64,000 bases of DNA from Roseiarcus fermentans (GCF_003315135.1 NZ_QNRK01000001.1:69458-133457); one strand, 5' to 3'; shown: positions 44,807 through 53,802, counted from the first letter of the stretch. Made by a program: numbers and translations. Notes: generated by a model from the letters alone, not told the origin.

Positions 44807-45952
44807 CTCTCGGGTGACCTCGGACCGGCTGTTGCCGAGCTTCCAGAAATAAGGCGTCCCCTCGGGCGCGATGTCTCGCGAGACCATGAGCCTGCGCGCG
44901 ACGGCCTCCTTGGCGCATCTGCCGAACGCCACTCCCTTCGCCTTCGGGCTGTCGGCCGGATAGGTCTTCAAGAACTCGTGCCGGACGAATTCGCGTTTGA
45001 CACCTCGAACGGCGGGTCCGTTCGGATACGGATAGATGGTCTCGGGGGTGCTGCAGAGGGCGAAATCGAGAGCGCGCTCGAAGATCGCGAGCGACTTCGG
45101 CCAGGCTCTCGTCTGCGGTCGCTGCTCGTCGCCGGCGGTCGCTTCCTCGACCGGCTCGACGACGCATGAGGTGATTGGCTCGCCGTCGTCCTCGTCGGTC
45201 CCGACCACGACCGGCTTGAGGCGCGAGACGATCACGAGGCCGGTCTCGCCATCCTTGGCGTATTCGACCGTGGCGACGATGTTCCCGGCGGCGTCGCGCT
45301 TGACGGAAATCTGGACGTCGGCCGCGCCCATCAGCGACGAGTGGCCGCGGGGCCGGTTCTTGTCGTGGCCGCAGTGGTGGATGACGACGACGAGGCAACC
45401 GAAGGCCGCGCGGATCGCGTCGGACGCCCTGATGTAGGCCGCCATGTCCTCGTCGCTGCTCTCCGATCCGGACATGCTGCGGTTCAAGGTGTCGATGATG
45501 ACGATGGCGGGACGCTGTCCGCCGAGTTGGCGGCGGATGTCGTCGACGAGCGCCTTGGCGTCCTTCACGAGGTCGAGCGGCGTGGTCATCAGCCAAGCGT
45601 TCGGCGTCTCGCCGTTCACCTTCTCCTTGCGGAAGGCCGCGACGCGCCGCGCAAACCCCCGCGCCCCTTCGAGGGCGCAATAGATGACCGCCCCTTTCTT
45701 GACTCGCAGGCCGCGATAGGGGCGGCCCAGCGCGACGTGCATCACCGCGTCGAAGGTCCAGAACGACTTTCCGCATTTCGGCTCGCCCCAAATGACGGCG
45801 AGGCCCTCGGAGGGAAAAAGGCTCTTGATGAGGTATTGCTCCTTGAGGTCGAGCTTCACCTTTTCGAAGGGCGTGAGCTCGAAACGCGGCGCGGTCGCAC
45901 CCCCGGCCCGAGGCACGAAAGGCAGTATCGTCACCGCGTCTCGCCTCTTCAT
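44774..45952 (-). CDS. RepA/RecA-like AAA ATPase (replicative helicase type)
   Basis: A 392-residue hexameric-type ATPase. GLAVIWGEPKCGKSFW at 50-65 is Walker A, YCALEGARGFARRVAAFR follows, and PAIVIIDTLNRSMSGSESSD at about 148 is Walker B with the next motif. VVVIHHCGHDKNRPRGHSSL completes the RepA-helicase pattern. Its C-terminus carries ATQATQAT from DNA repeats. It overlaps the primase-like gene by ATGA, so both act together, probably in replication of the island or a phage/plasmid ancestor. Confidence 0.85.
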   Translation of the reverse strand: MKRRDAVTILPFVPRAGGATAPRFELTPFEKVKLDLKEQYLIKSLFPSEGLAVIWGEPKCGKSFWTFDAVMHVALGRPYRGLRVKKGAVIYCALEGARGFARRVAAFRKEKVNGETPNAWLMTTPLDLVKDAKALVDDIRRQLGGQRPAIVIIDTLNRSMSGSESSDEDMAAYIRASDAIRAAFGCLVVVIHHCGHDKNRPRGHSSLMGAADVQISVKRDAAGNIVATVEYAKDGETGLVIVSRLKPVVVGTDEDDGEPITSCVVEPVEEATAGDEQRPQTRAWPKSLAIFERALDFALCSTPETIYPYPNGPAVRGVKREFVRHEFLKTYPADSPKAKGVAFGRCAKEAVARRLMVSRDIAPEGTPYFWKLGNSRSEVTREATQATQATPF

Positions 45953-46920
45953 GCGGCGTCCTCCCGGATCGCGTCGTTGACGTCATTTCCGCGGTTCGGC
46001 CAGACGTCGAAGACCTCGCGGCCGGCCGCGAGCCAGCGTGAGCCGCAGACTTCGGCGGCGGCACGGTTCGCCTCGTCGCGCTCGCGGATGATCGAAAGCA
46101 CCTCGACGCCGGGCAGCACCGGGAGCCTCGCGATTGCGCCGTTCGACCCGAGCGCCCAGGTCGGCTTGAGGGGCGGGTCGAGCACCCTCGCGGTCATGGA
46201 CGTTTCAATGCCCTCGCCGACGAAGAGGCCGCCGAGCACGTCTGCGTTGGGGTCGAGCTTGATCGCCGCGCCGCCAACCGGGCCGAGAAACCGCCGGTCC
46301 TTGGTCTCCTTGCCGGTGTCGGGGTCGATGATGACGAATGGACGGCCCTGCGCGTCGAAGAACAGGCGCATGATCGCCTGCGGCTCGTCTGTCGCGATCG
46401 AGCGGAAGAGCGCCATGAGCGCGCGGCGCTCGGGATGCCACCTGAGGACTTCGCCGGCGAGATCAATGCCAAGATTGAGTTCGCGGGAAGCGAGATAGCG
46501 TTCGGCCGGCGTCCCACGCGGGTCAGCGCCCTCATCCCACATGGCGAGGGCCTTGGCGGTCGAGCGCGCCTTCTGCTCGCTCTCCTCGGCCTCGCGCCGG
46601 GCCTCTTCGGCAATCCGTTCTTCGCTTGTCGGCACGGCGTCGTGGGGACAGAGCCGACCGCCAGTAATGCGCTCGACCGCCTCGACGAAATCGAGGCCGG
46701 CGACATGGCGCACGAGCCGGATGGCGTCGCCGCCGACGCCGCAGCCGCGGCAGTTGAAGACGCCCTTTGGGACGTTGACCGAGAAGCGATCCCGGCCGCC
46801 GCAAGTTGGGCAAGGCCCGGCGAACTCGCCGGCACCGATCCTCTTGAGCCGCGCACCGAGCGCCTCGGCGACGCGGAGCAGATTGGCCGAGCGCGCCTCG
46901 GCGACGAGGTCGGCCGTCAT
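45949..46920 (-). CDS. CHC2 zinc-finger/Toprim primase-like protein
   Basis: A 323-residue protein. CPTCGGRDRFSVN and FNCRGCG place zinc ligands at Cys37, Cys40, Cys57 and Cys60, as in DnaG/P4-type primases. The Toprim-like domain shows GGLFVGEGIETSMTARVL at about 225 and SIIRERDEANRAAAE at about 275. The ATG at 46920 overlaps the stop of the upstream gene. It is a typical mobile-element primase that makes primers with the neighbouring helicase. Confidence 0.85.
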   Translation of the reverse strand: MTADLVAEARSANLLRVAEALGARLKRIGAGEFAGPCPTCGGRDRFSVNVPKGVFNCRGCGVGGDAIRLVRHVAGLDFVEAVERITGGRLCPHDAVPTSEERIAEEARREAEESEQKARSTAKALAMWDEGADPRGTPAERYLASRELNLGIDLAGEVLRWHPERRALMALFRSIATDEPQAIMRLFFDAQGRPFVIIDPDTGKETKDRRFLGPVGGAAIKLDPNADVLGGLFVGEGIETSMTARVLDPPLKPTWALGSNGAIARLPVLPGVEVLSIIRERDEANRAAAEVCGSRWLAAGREVFDVWPNRGNDVNDAIREDAA

Positions 46921-48398
46921 GGCGAGTCCCCGGTGCGCGACCGCCGTCTCCGCGCCGTCGGCCGGCCGAAATGGGCGTTGTAGTGGTCGACCTGCTCGAG
47001 GTAGCCGCGGGTCGAGTCGAACAGCGGCTCGCCGTCGTCGGCTGGCTGCGCGGCGGCCCACTCGAAGTCTTCGGCGCTCGGGAGGCGGTCCCGCATCCGG
47101 GCCTCCATCCGCATCCAGACGCGATTTGCGCGGTCGTAAAATGCGCCCATTCGGGCGTCGATCTCGGCAACGTGCGCCCGGCTTTGCTCCGCTGCCTGTT
47201 CGGCAATCTCGGCCAGCGCCTCCTGCTCGGCCCCGACCGCTGCTCGCGCCGCCTCGAAGTCCTCGCGCAGCGCGGCCATCTCCGACCCGAACTCGGCCAG
47301 GACGGCGTCCCGCGCCTCGACGACCGCGGTTCGCGCCGCGAGTTCGGCGGCGGCGTTGGCGCGCGTCGCTTCCCGGGTCGGCTCGCGATAGCGCTCTATC
47401 GCCGCCTCGACGATGCGCGCGAGCTCTCCTGGATGCAGCGCCTCGAGCGCGTCGAGTTCGACCGCGCCCTCGCCGTGGCGTTTTTCAAAATCGCGCTTGC
47501 GCGCGTCCGTGTCCTTGATCGGAATCCGGGGCAGGCGATACCGATCGACCTGCTCGCGTGTGAGCACGAGCGGAATGAGCCGGATGTCGAGGTCGTGACC
47601 GTCGCGCCGCAGGAGAAATTCGATCTTGCGCGCGACGCCGACCGGCATCAGTTCGCCGCCTGGGTCGAAGTCGCTGATGTAGAGAATCCGGGTCGGCTTC
47701 CGGTGCGCGAGCACCCGCTTCACGTGCCACAGGCAGTGCGTGAACGAGAGATCGCCCACACCGGTGACGAGGGTGACGTTGTTCTGTCGGGCGAGCGGAT
47801 AGAGCACGTCGTTCATGGTGCTCTTTTCGGCCCATGTCTCGATGGCGTACCGCTTGGAGAAGGTTGGGCAGATTACGTAAGGCATGGGCGGGTCGGGGAA
47901 GGAAAATTCCCGCGGCGCACACTCGAAGACGAACGAGGTCTCGGCCGGCGGGACGGTGAGCCAGGCGCGGAAGCAGCCGATGAAAGCTTCCCTGTCCCGG
48001 CCGCTGTCGTCGGCGATGAAGACCGGCTCGCCGGCGCGGCGATCGGTGAAGCGGTTTGGATCGACGAGTTCGAGGATCCGCGCGTCGACCGAGGCATCGC
48101 AGAAATCCTTCCAGTCGGCCTCCGTGTTCTCGTAGGGCTTGCCGTCGCGTTTCGGGGGGCGATCGGCCTCCGGCAGGCTGATGTAGCGATAGTGCATCCG
48201 CCGGACGTGGAGGTCGTCTTTAGAGGGGTCGAGGACCGGCCACGCCTGCGCGAACCAATGCGCCGCGTCCCGGCGAGCCGGCGTGACGTAGAAGGGATCA
48301 CGCGCGACGGACTGCGCGATCAGCGTCTTCGCCGGCCGTTTCATCTCGACGGCCATCGCCTTGATGGCGGCGTAGTCCGGGCAGTGCGGGGGACTCAC
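46917..48398 (-). CDS. Topoisomerase VI A/Spo11-like Toprim protein with coiled coil
   Basis: A 493-residue protein of uncertain class. PTRILYISDFDPGGELMPVG at about 235 looks like the Toprim strand of topoisomerase VI subunit A proteins, followed by TREQVDRYRLPRIPIKDTDA and LDALEALHPGELARIVEAAI, which also occur in that group. About residues 330-430 are a long alanine/glutamate-rich coiled coil (EARDAVLAEFGSEMAALRED). GTG start overlaps the small gene upstream (GTGA). No tyrosine nucleophile domain was securely found. It probably serves DNA processing in the replication module. Confidence 0.6.
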   Translation of the reverse strand: MSPPHCPDYAAIKAMAVEMKRPAKTLIAQSVARDPFYVTPARRDAAHWFAQAWPVLDPSKDDLHVRRMHYRYISLPEADRPPKRDGKPYENTEADWKDFCDASVDARILELVDPNRFTDRRAGEPVFIADDSGRDREAFIGCFRAWLTVPPAETSFVFECAPREFSFPDPPMPYVICPTFSKRYAIETWAEKSTMNDVLYPLARQNNVTLVTGVGDLSFTHCLWHVKRVLAHRKPTRILYISDFDPGGELMPVGVARKIEFLLRRDGHDLDIRLIPLVLTREQVDRYRLPRIPIKDTDARKRDFEKRHGEGAVELDALEALHPGELARIVEAAIERYREPTREATRANAAAELAARTAVVEARDAVLAEFGSEMAALREDFEAARAAVGAEQEALAEIAEQAAEQSRAHVAEIDARMGAFYDRANRVWMRMEARMRDRLPSAEDFEWAAAQPADDGEPLFDSTRGYLEQVDHYNAHFGRPTARRRRSRTGDSP

Positions 48399-48622
48399 AG
48401 CGCCGACTCCGGCTCGACTCGCCGGACCTGTCGGCCAAACACCTCGCCGCCGTCGAGCGCGTTGTCGGCGAACTCCTTCGGGATGACGAGCCGCCAGTCG
48501 GACACCGCGTCGCCGGTCTGGTTTACGAACTCCTTCTGGGACGCGAGGTCGGCAAGGCGCGATGTCTGGAAGATGATGCGCGAGCGGGCCGGGGTGCTCC
48601 TCCTGTCCCTCCGCCTCTTCAC
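48395..48622 (-). CDS. Small hypothetical protein coupled to the Toprim gene
   Basis: About 75 residues from a GTG at 48622; the open frame reaches 48769, so the start is unsure. SRIIFQTSRLADLASQKEFV and DWRLVIPKEFADNALDGGE are seen, with no known motif. Its stop overlaps the GTG of the next gene, which supports it being translated. Confidence 0.5.
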   Translation of the reverse strand: MKRRRDRRSTPARSRIIFQTSRLADLASQKEFVNQTGDAVSDWRLVIPKEFADNALDGGEVFGRQVRRVEPESAL

Positions 48623-48772
48623 GCGGCCGTCGGTAACCGGACCGGCGCCGTTCGGTTGAAATGGTGCCTCCACGAGGCTGTGTCTCGAATCGGTTTCAGC
48701 CGCCAAGCAAAACCGATCCGAAGCCCGGGCCGCCCGCTGCGGCGCCGGATTTCTTTTTGAGGGGCGCATCGA

Positions 48773-49000
48773 TTACCGGGCCCCTTCAGATGCCAGCCGG
48801 TCGATTTCCGATTCAGGAACGACGGTCCGGCCGCCGATGCGAACGAGGCGAATCTTCCCCCTCGCGGCGAGCTTGTAGAGCATTGCCTTCGAGATCCCGA
48901 GCGCCTTACACGCTTCGGGGACGCGACGAGCCTTCGGCGGATGAGCCGCCGGGGTGTCAATCGGACGCCGTCCAGTGGCGTTTGCTTCGATGGTATCCAT
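48773..49000 (-). CDS. AlpA/excisionase-type helix-turn-helix protein
   Basis: A 75-residue DNA-binding protein: RRVPEACKALGISKAMLYKL then ARGKIRLVRIGGRTVVPESE, a MerR-like winged helix of the excisionase family. GAGG precedes the ATG at a suitable distance. In islands such proteins direct excision or activate the integrase and replication genes. Confidence 0.85.
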   Translation of the reverse strand: MDTIEANATGRRPIDTPAAHPPKARRVPEACKALGISKAMLYKLAARGKIRLVRIGGRTVVPESEIDRLASEGAR

Positions 49001-49096
49001 GAGGCCACCTCTGATTGAGATGGCCTCCCATCAATCACATCGATCCATTGGCTGCAAAATGTGCAATCGCGCCGATCGTGCAGGCGGAGGGCACGA

Positions 49097-49912
49097 TTAA
49101 CTGGGAGCCTTCCTTCGGCCTGATTTTCTTATTCCCCCCAGATATTTAACAGTATCACGTATCTTATCGCGCTTATCCTTGAGCCCGCGCGCCCGCACGA
49201 TTCTGAAAGCCTCTGCGAAAGTCAAGTTGGGGCTATCTGCCAGCGCCTCGCGCAGCACGGATTGCAAGTCGCGGCCCTCAACAATCTCATCCGCGGGGAA
49301 GGCCCGCACAAGCTCATCTACGGAGACCAAAACCCTTCGAAACCCTCTTCCCCATTCGTTCGAGCAGAGATCATCGTAAAGGTATACTACCTCGGGAGGA
49401 TAACCATCGCAGCTCTTGAGATCACACCATTCCTCTTGCCGAATGACGCGCCGAATTCGAGTTTCGTCGTTGATCCCAGTCGACACGATCTTGCCGGTAA
49501 TATGCGCCGCCCAGAGCTGCTTGCACGCCGATCGAGGATCCAAAGGGAATCTTTCAAACGTCGTGTGATCCGTTGGACGCTTGAGTGGACCCAGTGTCCA
49601 TCCTTGCGGATGGTTTTCGCGCCAACCTTTGTGCACCTCCCACCATTCCGACCACGCTTCTCGAACGTTGTTGATGTCGCGCGACGCGACCCAGATCAGC
49701 GCCATTGAGAGCGTACAATACAATTCCTGCAGCGGATCGAATTTTGCTGGGTCTGGTACTTCAGCGAATGGCGGAAGGCGGCGACTCTGCGCCCATTCTT
49801 CGGCCTGCTGGGGCGTCCAGGTGCCGTACATCACCAAGGTCAGGACATCGCCTGGGGTTTGGGGGTCATCGGTCACGCGCGCACCCGCGCGCACCTTTGA
49901 GTGAGAGGGCAA
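49097..49912 (-). CDS. Hypothetical island protein, 271 residues
   Basis: No assigned family. TLVMYGTWTPQQAEEWAQSR and LYCTLSMALIWVASRDINNV are notable; the latter resembles a W-x-L-x-MALAWIA-x-R pattern I associate with uncharacterised Rhizobiales island proteins. The C-terminus is basic (KDKRDKIRDTVKYLGGIRKS and RRKAPS), compatible with DNA binding. It is moderately AT-richer than its neighbours. The start is uncertain. Confidence 0.6.
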   Translation of the reverse strand: MPSHSKVRAGARVTDDPQTPGDVLTLVMYGTWTPQQAEEWAQSRRLPPFAEVPDPAKFDPLQELYCTLSMALIWVASRDINNVREAWSEWWEVHKGWRENHPQGWTLGPLKRPTDHTTFERFPLDPRSACKQLWAAHITGKIVSTGINDETRIRRVIRQEEWCDLKSCDGYPPEVVYLYDDLCSNEWGRGFRRVLVSVDELVRAFPADEIVEGRDLQSVLREALADSPNLTFAEAFRIVRARGLKDKRDKIRDTVKYLGGIRKSGRRKAPS

Positions 49913-50057
49913 CGGGGAGGTGCGGCCCCGCTTTCGGCCGGCCAGCCTAAGCCCCCGTGAAGAATTTCGGAGATCAATGCGCCTTTATCGTGGAGCAGTA
50001 CGTGCCGCGGCCTCGGGCCGGATTGGTCGCAAGACCCACGTAGACCAGCATTGAACC

Positions 50058-51266
50058 TCAGGGCCTCTTGAACTCAACAACATTGGGCTTGTCGCTCGTC
50101 AGCCGGTCGTAATAGTCCGCCAGCCTCTGTAGAGCCTCGCCAACCTCGTCCGCGTAGCGGGCTGCGTTGTACCCCGCGTGCAGGGCGCCGCCGATGGAAC
50201 GATGGCCCAAAACAGCCTCGACGACGTGCGGAAACTCTCTGAGGTCGCCGAGTCTTGTGGAAGCGGTGCGCCTCAAACAATGGGGCGACGGGACGGTTTC
50301 GATGCATGCGCGCTTCGAGATTCGCGCCGCCCATCGGGGCCAGTTCTGTAGCGGCGCCCCATCTGTCGAAAAGACGAGGTCGTCCGCTTTGGCCGCCAGT
50401 GGACGAAGCATTTCCACCATCTGCTTCGGCAACTGGATGACATGATCCGCCGGCGCGTTTTTCGAGCGACGCCCCCGAGTGTTTTTTCTCCTGGCGCCGG
50501 GGATGGTCCAAGTGCCGGTGTTGAGTTCGAACTCACGCCAGGTCGCGCCGGCGATCTCTTCGCGTCGCGCCGCCGTCCAGAGCATCGCCTGGGCAGCGAT
50601 GTCGTGCGGACGGTCGGACAGAGCCCGCAGGAACTTCTCGGTCTCCTCGACACTGAGCCGGCGCTGCTCTATGTCCTTGTCACGCTCAGGCGCTTCGATC
50701 CCGCTGAACCCGTCCCCGATCAGTTCCCGTTTCCGCGCCCATCGGAACAACTTGCGAGCATAGGCGACGGCATGCCTTGCGGACGACCGCGACGGCCAAG
50801 CGTCGATGGCGAGTTGCAAGTCGCGAACCTTGAGGTCCAGCGCCGGATGGGTCAGACAGGGCTTAAAGACGCGTTGCAAATGCTCTTTCTGGGACGTTCC
50901 GGACTTGAGCCCGCGGCCGTCGCCGATACTGAAATAGAGCTCGATTACCGAGTCCAGCGTTCCGACGCCGTCCAGCGCGTCCTGTTTCCTGATGCGCCGT
51001 GCGCGTCGTTCTGCGGTGGGGTCGTGACCCTCACCAACCGACTTCGCCGTTGTCTTTGCCTTTGCTCGCGCCTGAGCGAGCGTCAGGTCGTCCCCGAGCG
51101 TGAATCGTCTTTTCACGCCATCGACACGCGTTTGCATTGACCACGATCTGACGCCGGAACTTGACAATCGGACCTTTAATCCAGGGGTCAGGCCGTCGGA
51201 CTTTTCCTGTCGCGAGTTCGTCGGCTTCCAGTTGCGGAGTTCAAGGTCGGTCAGCGGCTTTGGCAT
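50058..51266 (-). CDS. int: Tyrosine recombinase/integrase of the tRNA-His island
   Basis: A 402-residue P4/XerC-type integrase. The N-terminal arm-binding domain has MQTRVDGVKRRFTLGDDLTL and the core-binding domain spans about 100-200. Catalytic residues are in place: Arg in WTAARREEIAGATW, His and Arg in PHCLRRT, His in VLGHRS, and the nucleophile Tyr in AGYNAARY near residue 365. The ATG at 51266 is chosen as the conserved start. It lies 170 bp from the right copy of the tRNA-His repeat and transcribes into the island. Confidence 0.93.
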   Translation of the reverse strand: MPKPLTDLELRNWKPTNSRQEKSDGLTPGLKVRLSSSGVRSWSMQTRVDGVKRRFTLGDDLTLAQARAKAKTTAKSVGEGHDPTAERRARRIRKQDALDGVGTLDSVIELYFSIGDGRGLKSGTSQKEHLQRVFKPCLTHPALDLKVRDLQLAIDAWPSRSSARHAVAYARKLFRWARKRELIGDGFSGIEAPERDKDIEQRRLSVEETEKFLRALSDRPHDIAAQAMLWTAARREEIAGATWREFELNTGTWTIPGARRKNTRGRRSKNAPADHVIQLPKQMVEMLRPLAAKADDLVFSTDGAPLQNWPRWAARISKRACIETVPSPHCLRRTASTRLGDLREFPHVVEAVLGHRSIGGALHAGYNAARYADEVGEALQRLADYYDRLTSDKPNVVEFKRP

Positions 51267-51292
51267 TTTAGAGGTCCGTTCAAGACCCCTCC

Positions 51293-51311
51293 GGGGGTCC
51301 GCTGGGGGTCC
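51293..51311 (+). repeat. Right-end tandem GGGGGTCC motif, candidate integrase arm site
   Basis: GGGGGTCCGCTGGGGGTCC, one mismatch from the left-end copy at 27531-27549. Further GTGGACC heptamers at 51340 and 51392 (reverse complement of GGTCCAC at 51307) add to the site-rich stretch between int and the attachment core. Confidence 0.5.
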
Positions 51312-51436
51312 ACGTCTCGTTCGCTTGAGATAGACCCTCGTGGACCGTGATGGAAGCAATTTATTGAAAATGCTCGCTTAATATGGAGACTGTGGACCGG
51401 CGTGGCCCACCGTAGACAGGCTTATTTCAGATTGTA

Positions 51437-51476
51437 GATCTAGAGGTCCCCCGTTCGAGCCGGGGTGGCGGTACCA
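51437..51476 (+). repeat. attR-type 40-bp repeat of the tRNA-His 3' end
   Basis: An exact copy of 27430-27469 including the T arm, 3' acceptor strand and CCA. It lacks the 5' half, so it is not a second tRNA gene. It marks the right end of the 24-kb island. Confidence 0.9.
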
Positions 51477-51856
51477 ATCGAAACAATCCTCGACCGGCGA
51501 CGCCGCTCGGTTAGCCGCGCCAGCGCCGGCCGCGAGCGCGACGCGCATCCCCCGACCTCGCCCGAGCCTGTTCCCGCAGGCGGCGACACGCGCCCGAGCC
51601 TCGTTCGACAGGCTCGGGACGAGCTCGGGGAAGCCGGACCGGCTCCGGCGGTCGGCGAAAGGCCGACGCCGGCCGGCGTCCCGCAGAATCCCGAAGGCTT
51701 CTGATCTTCGGCCGGCGTCGCAACCGGATCATTCGCCGCCGTCGCACGATCGGCAAGAGGCGGACTCCGCCCACGCGGCGGTTCGCCGCAGCGCTCGGGT
51801 CGCGTCTTTTTCGTCTGAAGCGCCGTCCGGACGCTGCGTCCGGCGGTTCTGCGCGC
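51477..51856. other. 380-bp gene-free region with GC-rich palindromes
   Basis: Between the island end and the CoA-ligase stop. It carries CCCGAGCCT/AGGCTCGGG (51593-51618), a perfect 9-bp inverted repeat, plus further GC-rich dyads such as GACGCCGGCCGGCGTC at about 51665. These look like intergenic palindromic repeats or a terminator for the leftward ligase gene. No gene is seen. Confidence 0.5.
51593..51618. repeat. REP-like perfect inverted repeat
   Basis: CCCGAGCCT pairs with AGGCTCGGG over an 8-base loop. A partial CCCGAGCCTG also occurs at about 51561, hinting at a repeated unit. It is downstream of the minus-strand ligase gene and could end its transcript. Confidence 0.5.
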
Positions 51857-53218
51857 TCAGTGCCCCCCCGGCCGGTACTTCGGCCTGCGGTCGTCGACGC
51901 GCTTGGCCTTCGACAGCGCGCGTTCGAGCGTGTTCGGCGGCAAAATGTCCACCTCGAAATTCACCGCCGTGTCGTTCTTGAGCTTGTGGCGGACGCGCTC
52001 TCTCAAGTCGGCGGCGAAGTGATCGATGTCGGCCGGGGTCGCGGCGGGGTCGCGCTCCACGAGCACGGTCGCGTGGTCGAGCGCGCCTTTCTTCTCCAGC
52101 ACGATCTTGAACTCGACGCCCGTGCCGGGGACCTCGAGCAGGGACCGCTGCACCTGGCTCGGATAGACGTTCGCCCCGCGGATCAGCAGCATGTCGTCGA
52201 GCCGGCCGTAGACGCCGGCCGGAAGGCGAGGGTAGGTGCGGCCGCAGGAACAGGGTTCGTAGACCATGTGCGACTCGTCGCCGGCGTAGAAGCGGATCAT
52301 CGGCTGCGACCGGCGCTTGAGATGGGTGTAGACGATCGCGCCGCTCTCGCCATCCGGCAGGAGGCGGCTCGAATCGTCCTTGGCGACGATCTCGGTCCAG
52401 ACTTCGTCCTGCATCACGTGCGGCCCCGCGGCCGCCTCGCATTCGGCGTTGGTGGACCACGGCGTCATTTCCGAGGTGGTGGCCATGTCGCGCACCTTGA
52501 TGCCCCAGCCCTGCTCGAGCGCCTGGCGCGTGCCGGGGATCGAGGAGCCGGGCTCGCCGATGAAGATGCCGAGTCTGAGCGGCGACTTCGCGGCGTCGTA
52601 GCCGAGGGCGCGCGCCGTCTCCAGCATGTGCAGCGCGTAGGTCGGCGTGGTGATCAGCACCGTCGCGCCGATGCGGTACATCAGGTCGAGCTGACGCTCG
52701 GTCTCCCCCGCGCCGAGCGGAAAGGCGGTCGCGCCGAGGCGTTCGACGCCGAGCAGCGAGCCCCAGCCCCCCATGAACAGGCTGAACACGGTCGCGAGTT
52801 GCACGATGTCGCCGGGACGGACGCCGCAGGTGTAGAGCCCCTGCGCCATGACGTCGGCGATGTAGTCCCAGTCGCCGCGCGAGAAGGCGTAGAGGGTCGG
52901 CTTGCCGCTGGTGCCCGACGACCCGTGCACGCGGATGATGTCGGCCGCCTCGCAGCCGAGATAGCGGCCGAACGGCGGCGCCGCAGCCTGATCGTCGCGC
53001 AGCATCGGCTTGGTGACGATCGGAACGCGTTTCGAGAAATCGTCGAGCGATTTCACCTGATCCGGGTGAAATCCATGGGCGTCGTAGTGGCTCCGATAAA
53101 AGGGCAGCGCGTCGTAGACGAAGCGGAGCTGGCTTTGCAGATTGGCCAGCACCTCCGCTTCGCGCGCCTCGCGCGAGCGCGTTTCCTTCTCGCGATCCCA
53201 GTAGACGCCGTCGGCCAT
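51857..53218 (-). CDS. Phenylacetate-CoA ligase family protein (PaaK-like)
   Basis: A 453-residue adenylate-forming ligase of PaaK size. VHGSSGTSGKPTLYAFSRGD is the ATP-binding loop, MATTSEMTPWSTNAECEA follows, YGRLDDMLLIRGANVYPSQV is the hinge region, and LSKAKRVDDRRP near the end carries the lysine. It turns an aryl or short-chain acid plus CoA and ATP into the acyl-CoA. The start MADGVYWDRE fits the family. It lies 26 bp after the thioesterase gene on the same strand. The acid may feed the mutase encoded divergently; inference. Confidence 0.88.
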   Translation of the reverse strand: MADGVYWDREKETRSREAREAEVLANLQSQLRFVYDALPFYRSHYDAHGFHPDQVKSLDDFSKRVPIVTKPMLRDDQAAAPPFGRYLGCEAADIIRVHGSSGTSGKPTLYAFSRGDWDYIADVMAQGLYTCGVRPGDIVQLATVFSLFMGGWGSLLGVERLGATAFPLGAGETERQLDLMYRIGATVLITTPTYALHMLETARALGYDAAKSPLRLGIFIGEPGSSIPGTRQALEQGWGIKVRDMATTSEMTPWSTNAECEAAAGPHVMQDEVWTEIVAKDDSSRLLPDGESGAIVYTHLKRRSQPMIRFYAGDESHMVYEPCSCGRTYPRLPAGVYGRLDDMLLIRGANVYPSQVQRSLLEVPGTGVEFKIVLEKKGALDHATVLVERDPAATPADIDHFAADLRERVRHKLKNDTAVNFEVDILPPNTLERALSKAKRVDDRRPKYRPGGH

Positions 53219-53244
53219 TATGCTCCTCCCGCTTGTCGGCTGGA

Positions 53245-53727
53245 TCATGCACGGAAGGGCGCTTGGGCGCCATCATCCCGTCCGATCCCCCCTTCGATCA
53301 CCGCGCCGCCGATGCGGCGGGCGTGCCCGAGAAATTCGGCGACGACCGCGCCCGAGGAATCGGTCACCGTCACGTCGTAGAGCCCGACCCGCCCGGCCCG
53401 CGACCGTTCGACGGCGCGCGCGGTCAGCCGCGCGCCGGGCTCGCCGGGCCTGAGGTAGATCATCGAGCAGTGGTGGGCGACGAAGCGCTCGTTGCGGCTG
53501 TTGCAGGCGCAGGACAGCGCGGTGTCGGCGAGCGTGTACAGGACCCCGCCGTGGCATGTGCCGAAACCGTTGAGCATGTCGTCGCGGACCGTCATCGAAA
53601 GCGCCGCGTGTCCCTCGCCGGCGGAAACGAGCGCGATCCCGAGACTGCGGCTCACGCGGTCGCCCGCCAGCATGCGCCGGGCGCAGGCGGCGGCGGTCGC
53701 GGCGGCCTGTTCGCCCTCGTCAGGCAT
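53245..53727 (-). CDS. PaaI-type hotdog thioesterase
   Basis: A 160-residue hotdog-fold thioesterase with GFGTCHGGVLYTLADTALSC (the HGG-x-x-x-x-x-AD motif), HHCSMIYLRPGEPGARLTAR and GHARRIGG. PaaI enzymes hydrolyse hydroxyphenylacetyl-CoA and related thioesters to free CoA from dead-end products. It is transcribed with the ligase gene and divergently from the TetR regulator. Confidence 0.88.
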   Translation of the reverse strand: MPDEGEQAAATAAACARRMLAGDRVSRSLGIALVSAGEGHAALSMTVRDDMLNGFGTCHGGVLYTLADTALSCACNSRNERFVAHHCSMIYLRPGEPGARLTARAVERSRAGRVGLYDVTVTDSSGAVVAEFLGHARRIGGAVIEGGIGRDDGAQAPFRA

Positions 53728-53802
53728 TCGAACTCTCCCCTGAAGGCGCCGGGCCGCTGTAGGGCCGCTGTCGATCCGCTTGATTATGCACAAGTCAGCG
53801 TG

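Noticed and set aside
46971-48659. 562-codon plus-strand frame opposite the Toprim-like gene
   Set aside because: No domain is seen, and the minus-strand gene shows overlapping start/stop coupling on both sides.
51429-51476. Second tRNA-His gene
   Set aside because: Only the 3' half of the tRNA is present and the anticodon reads GTA; it is the displaced attachment repeat.
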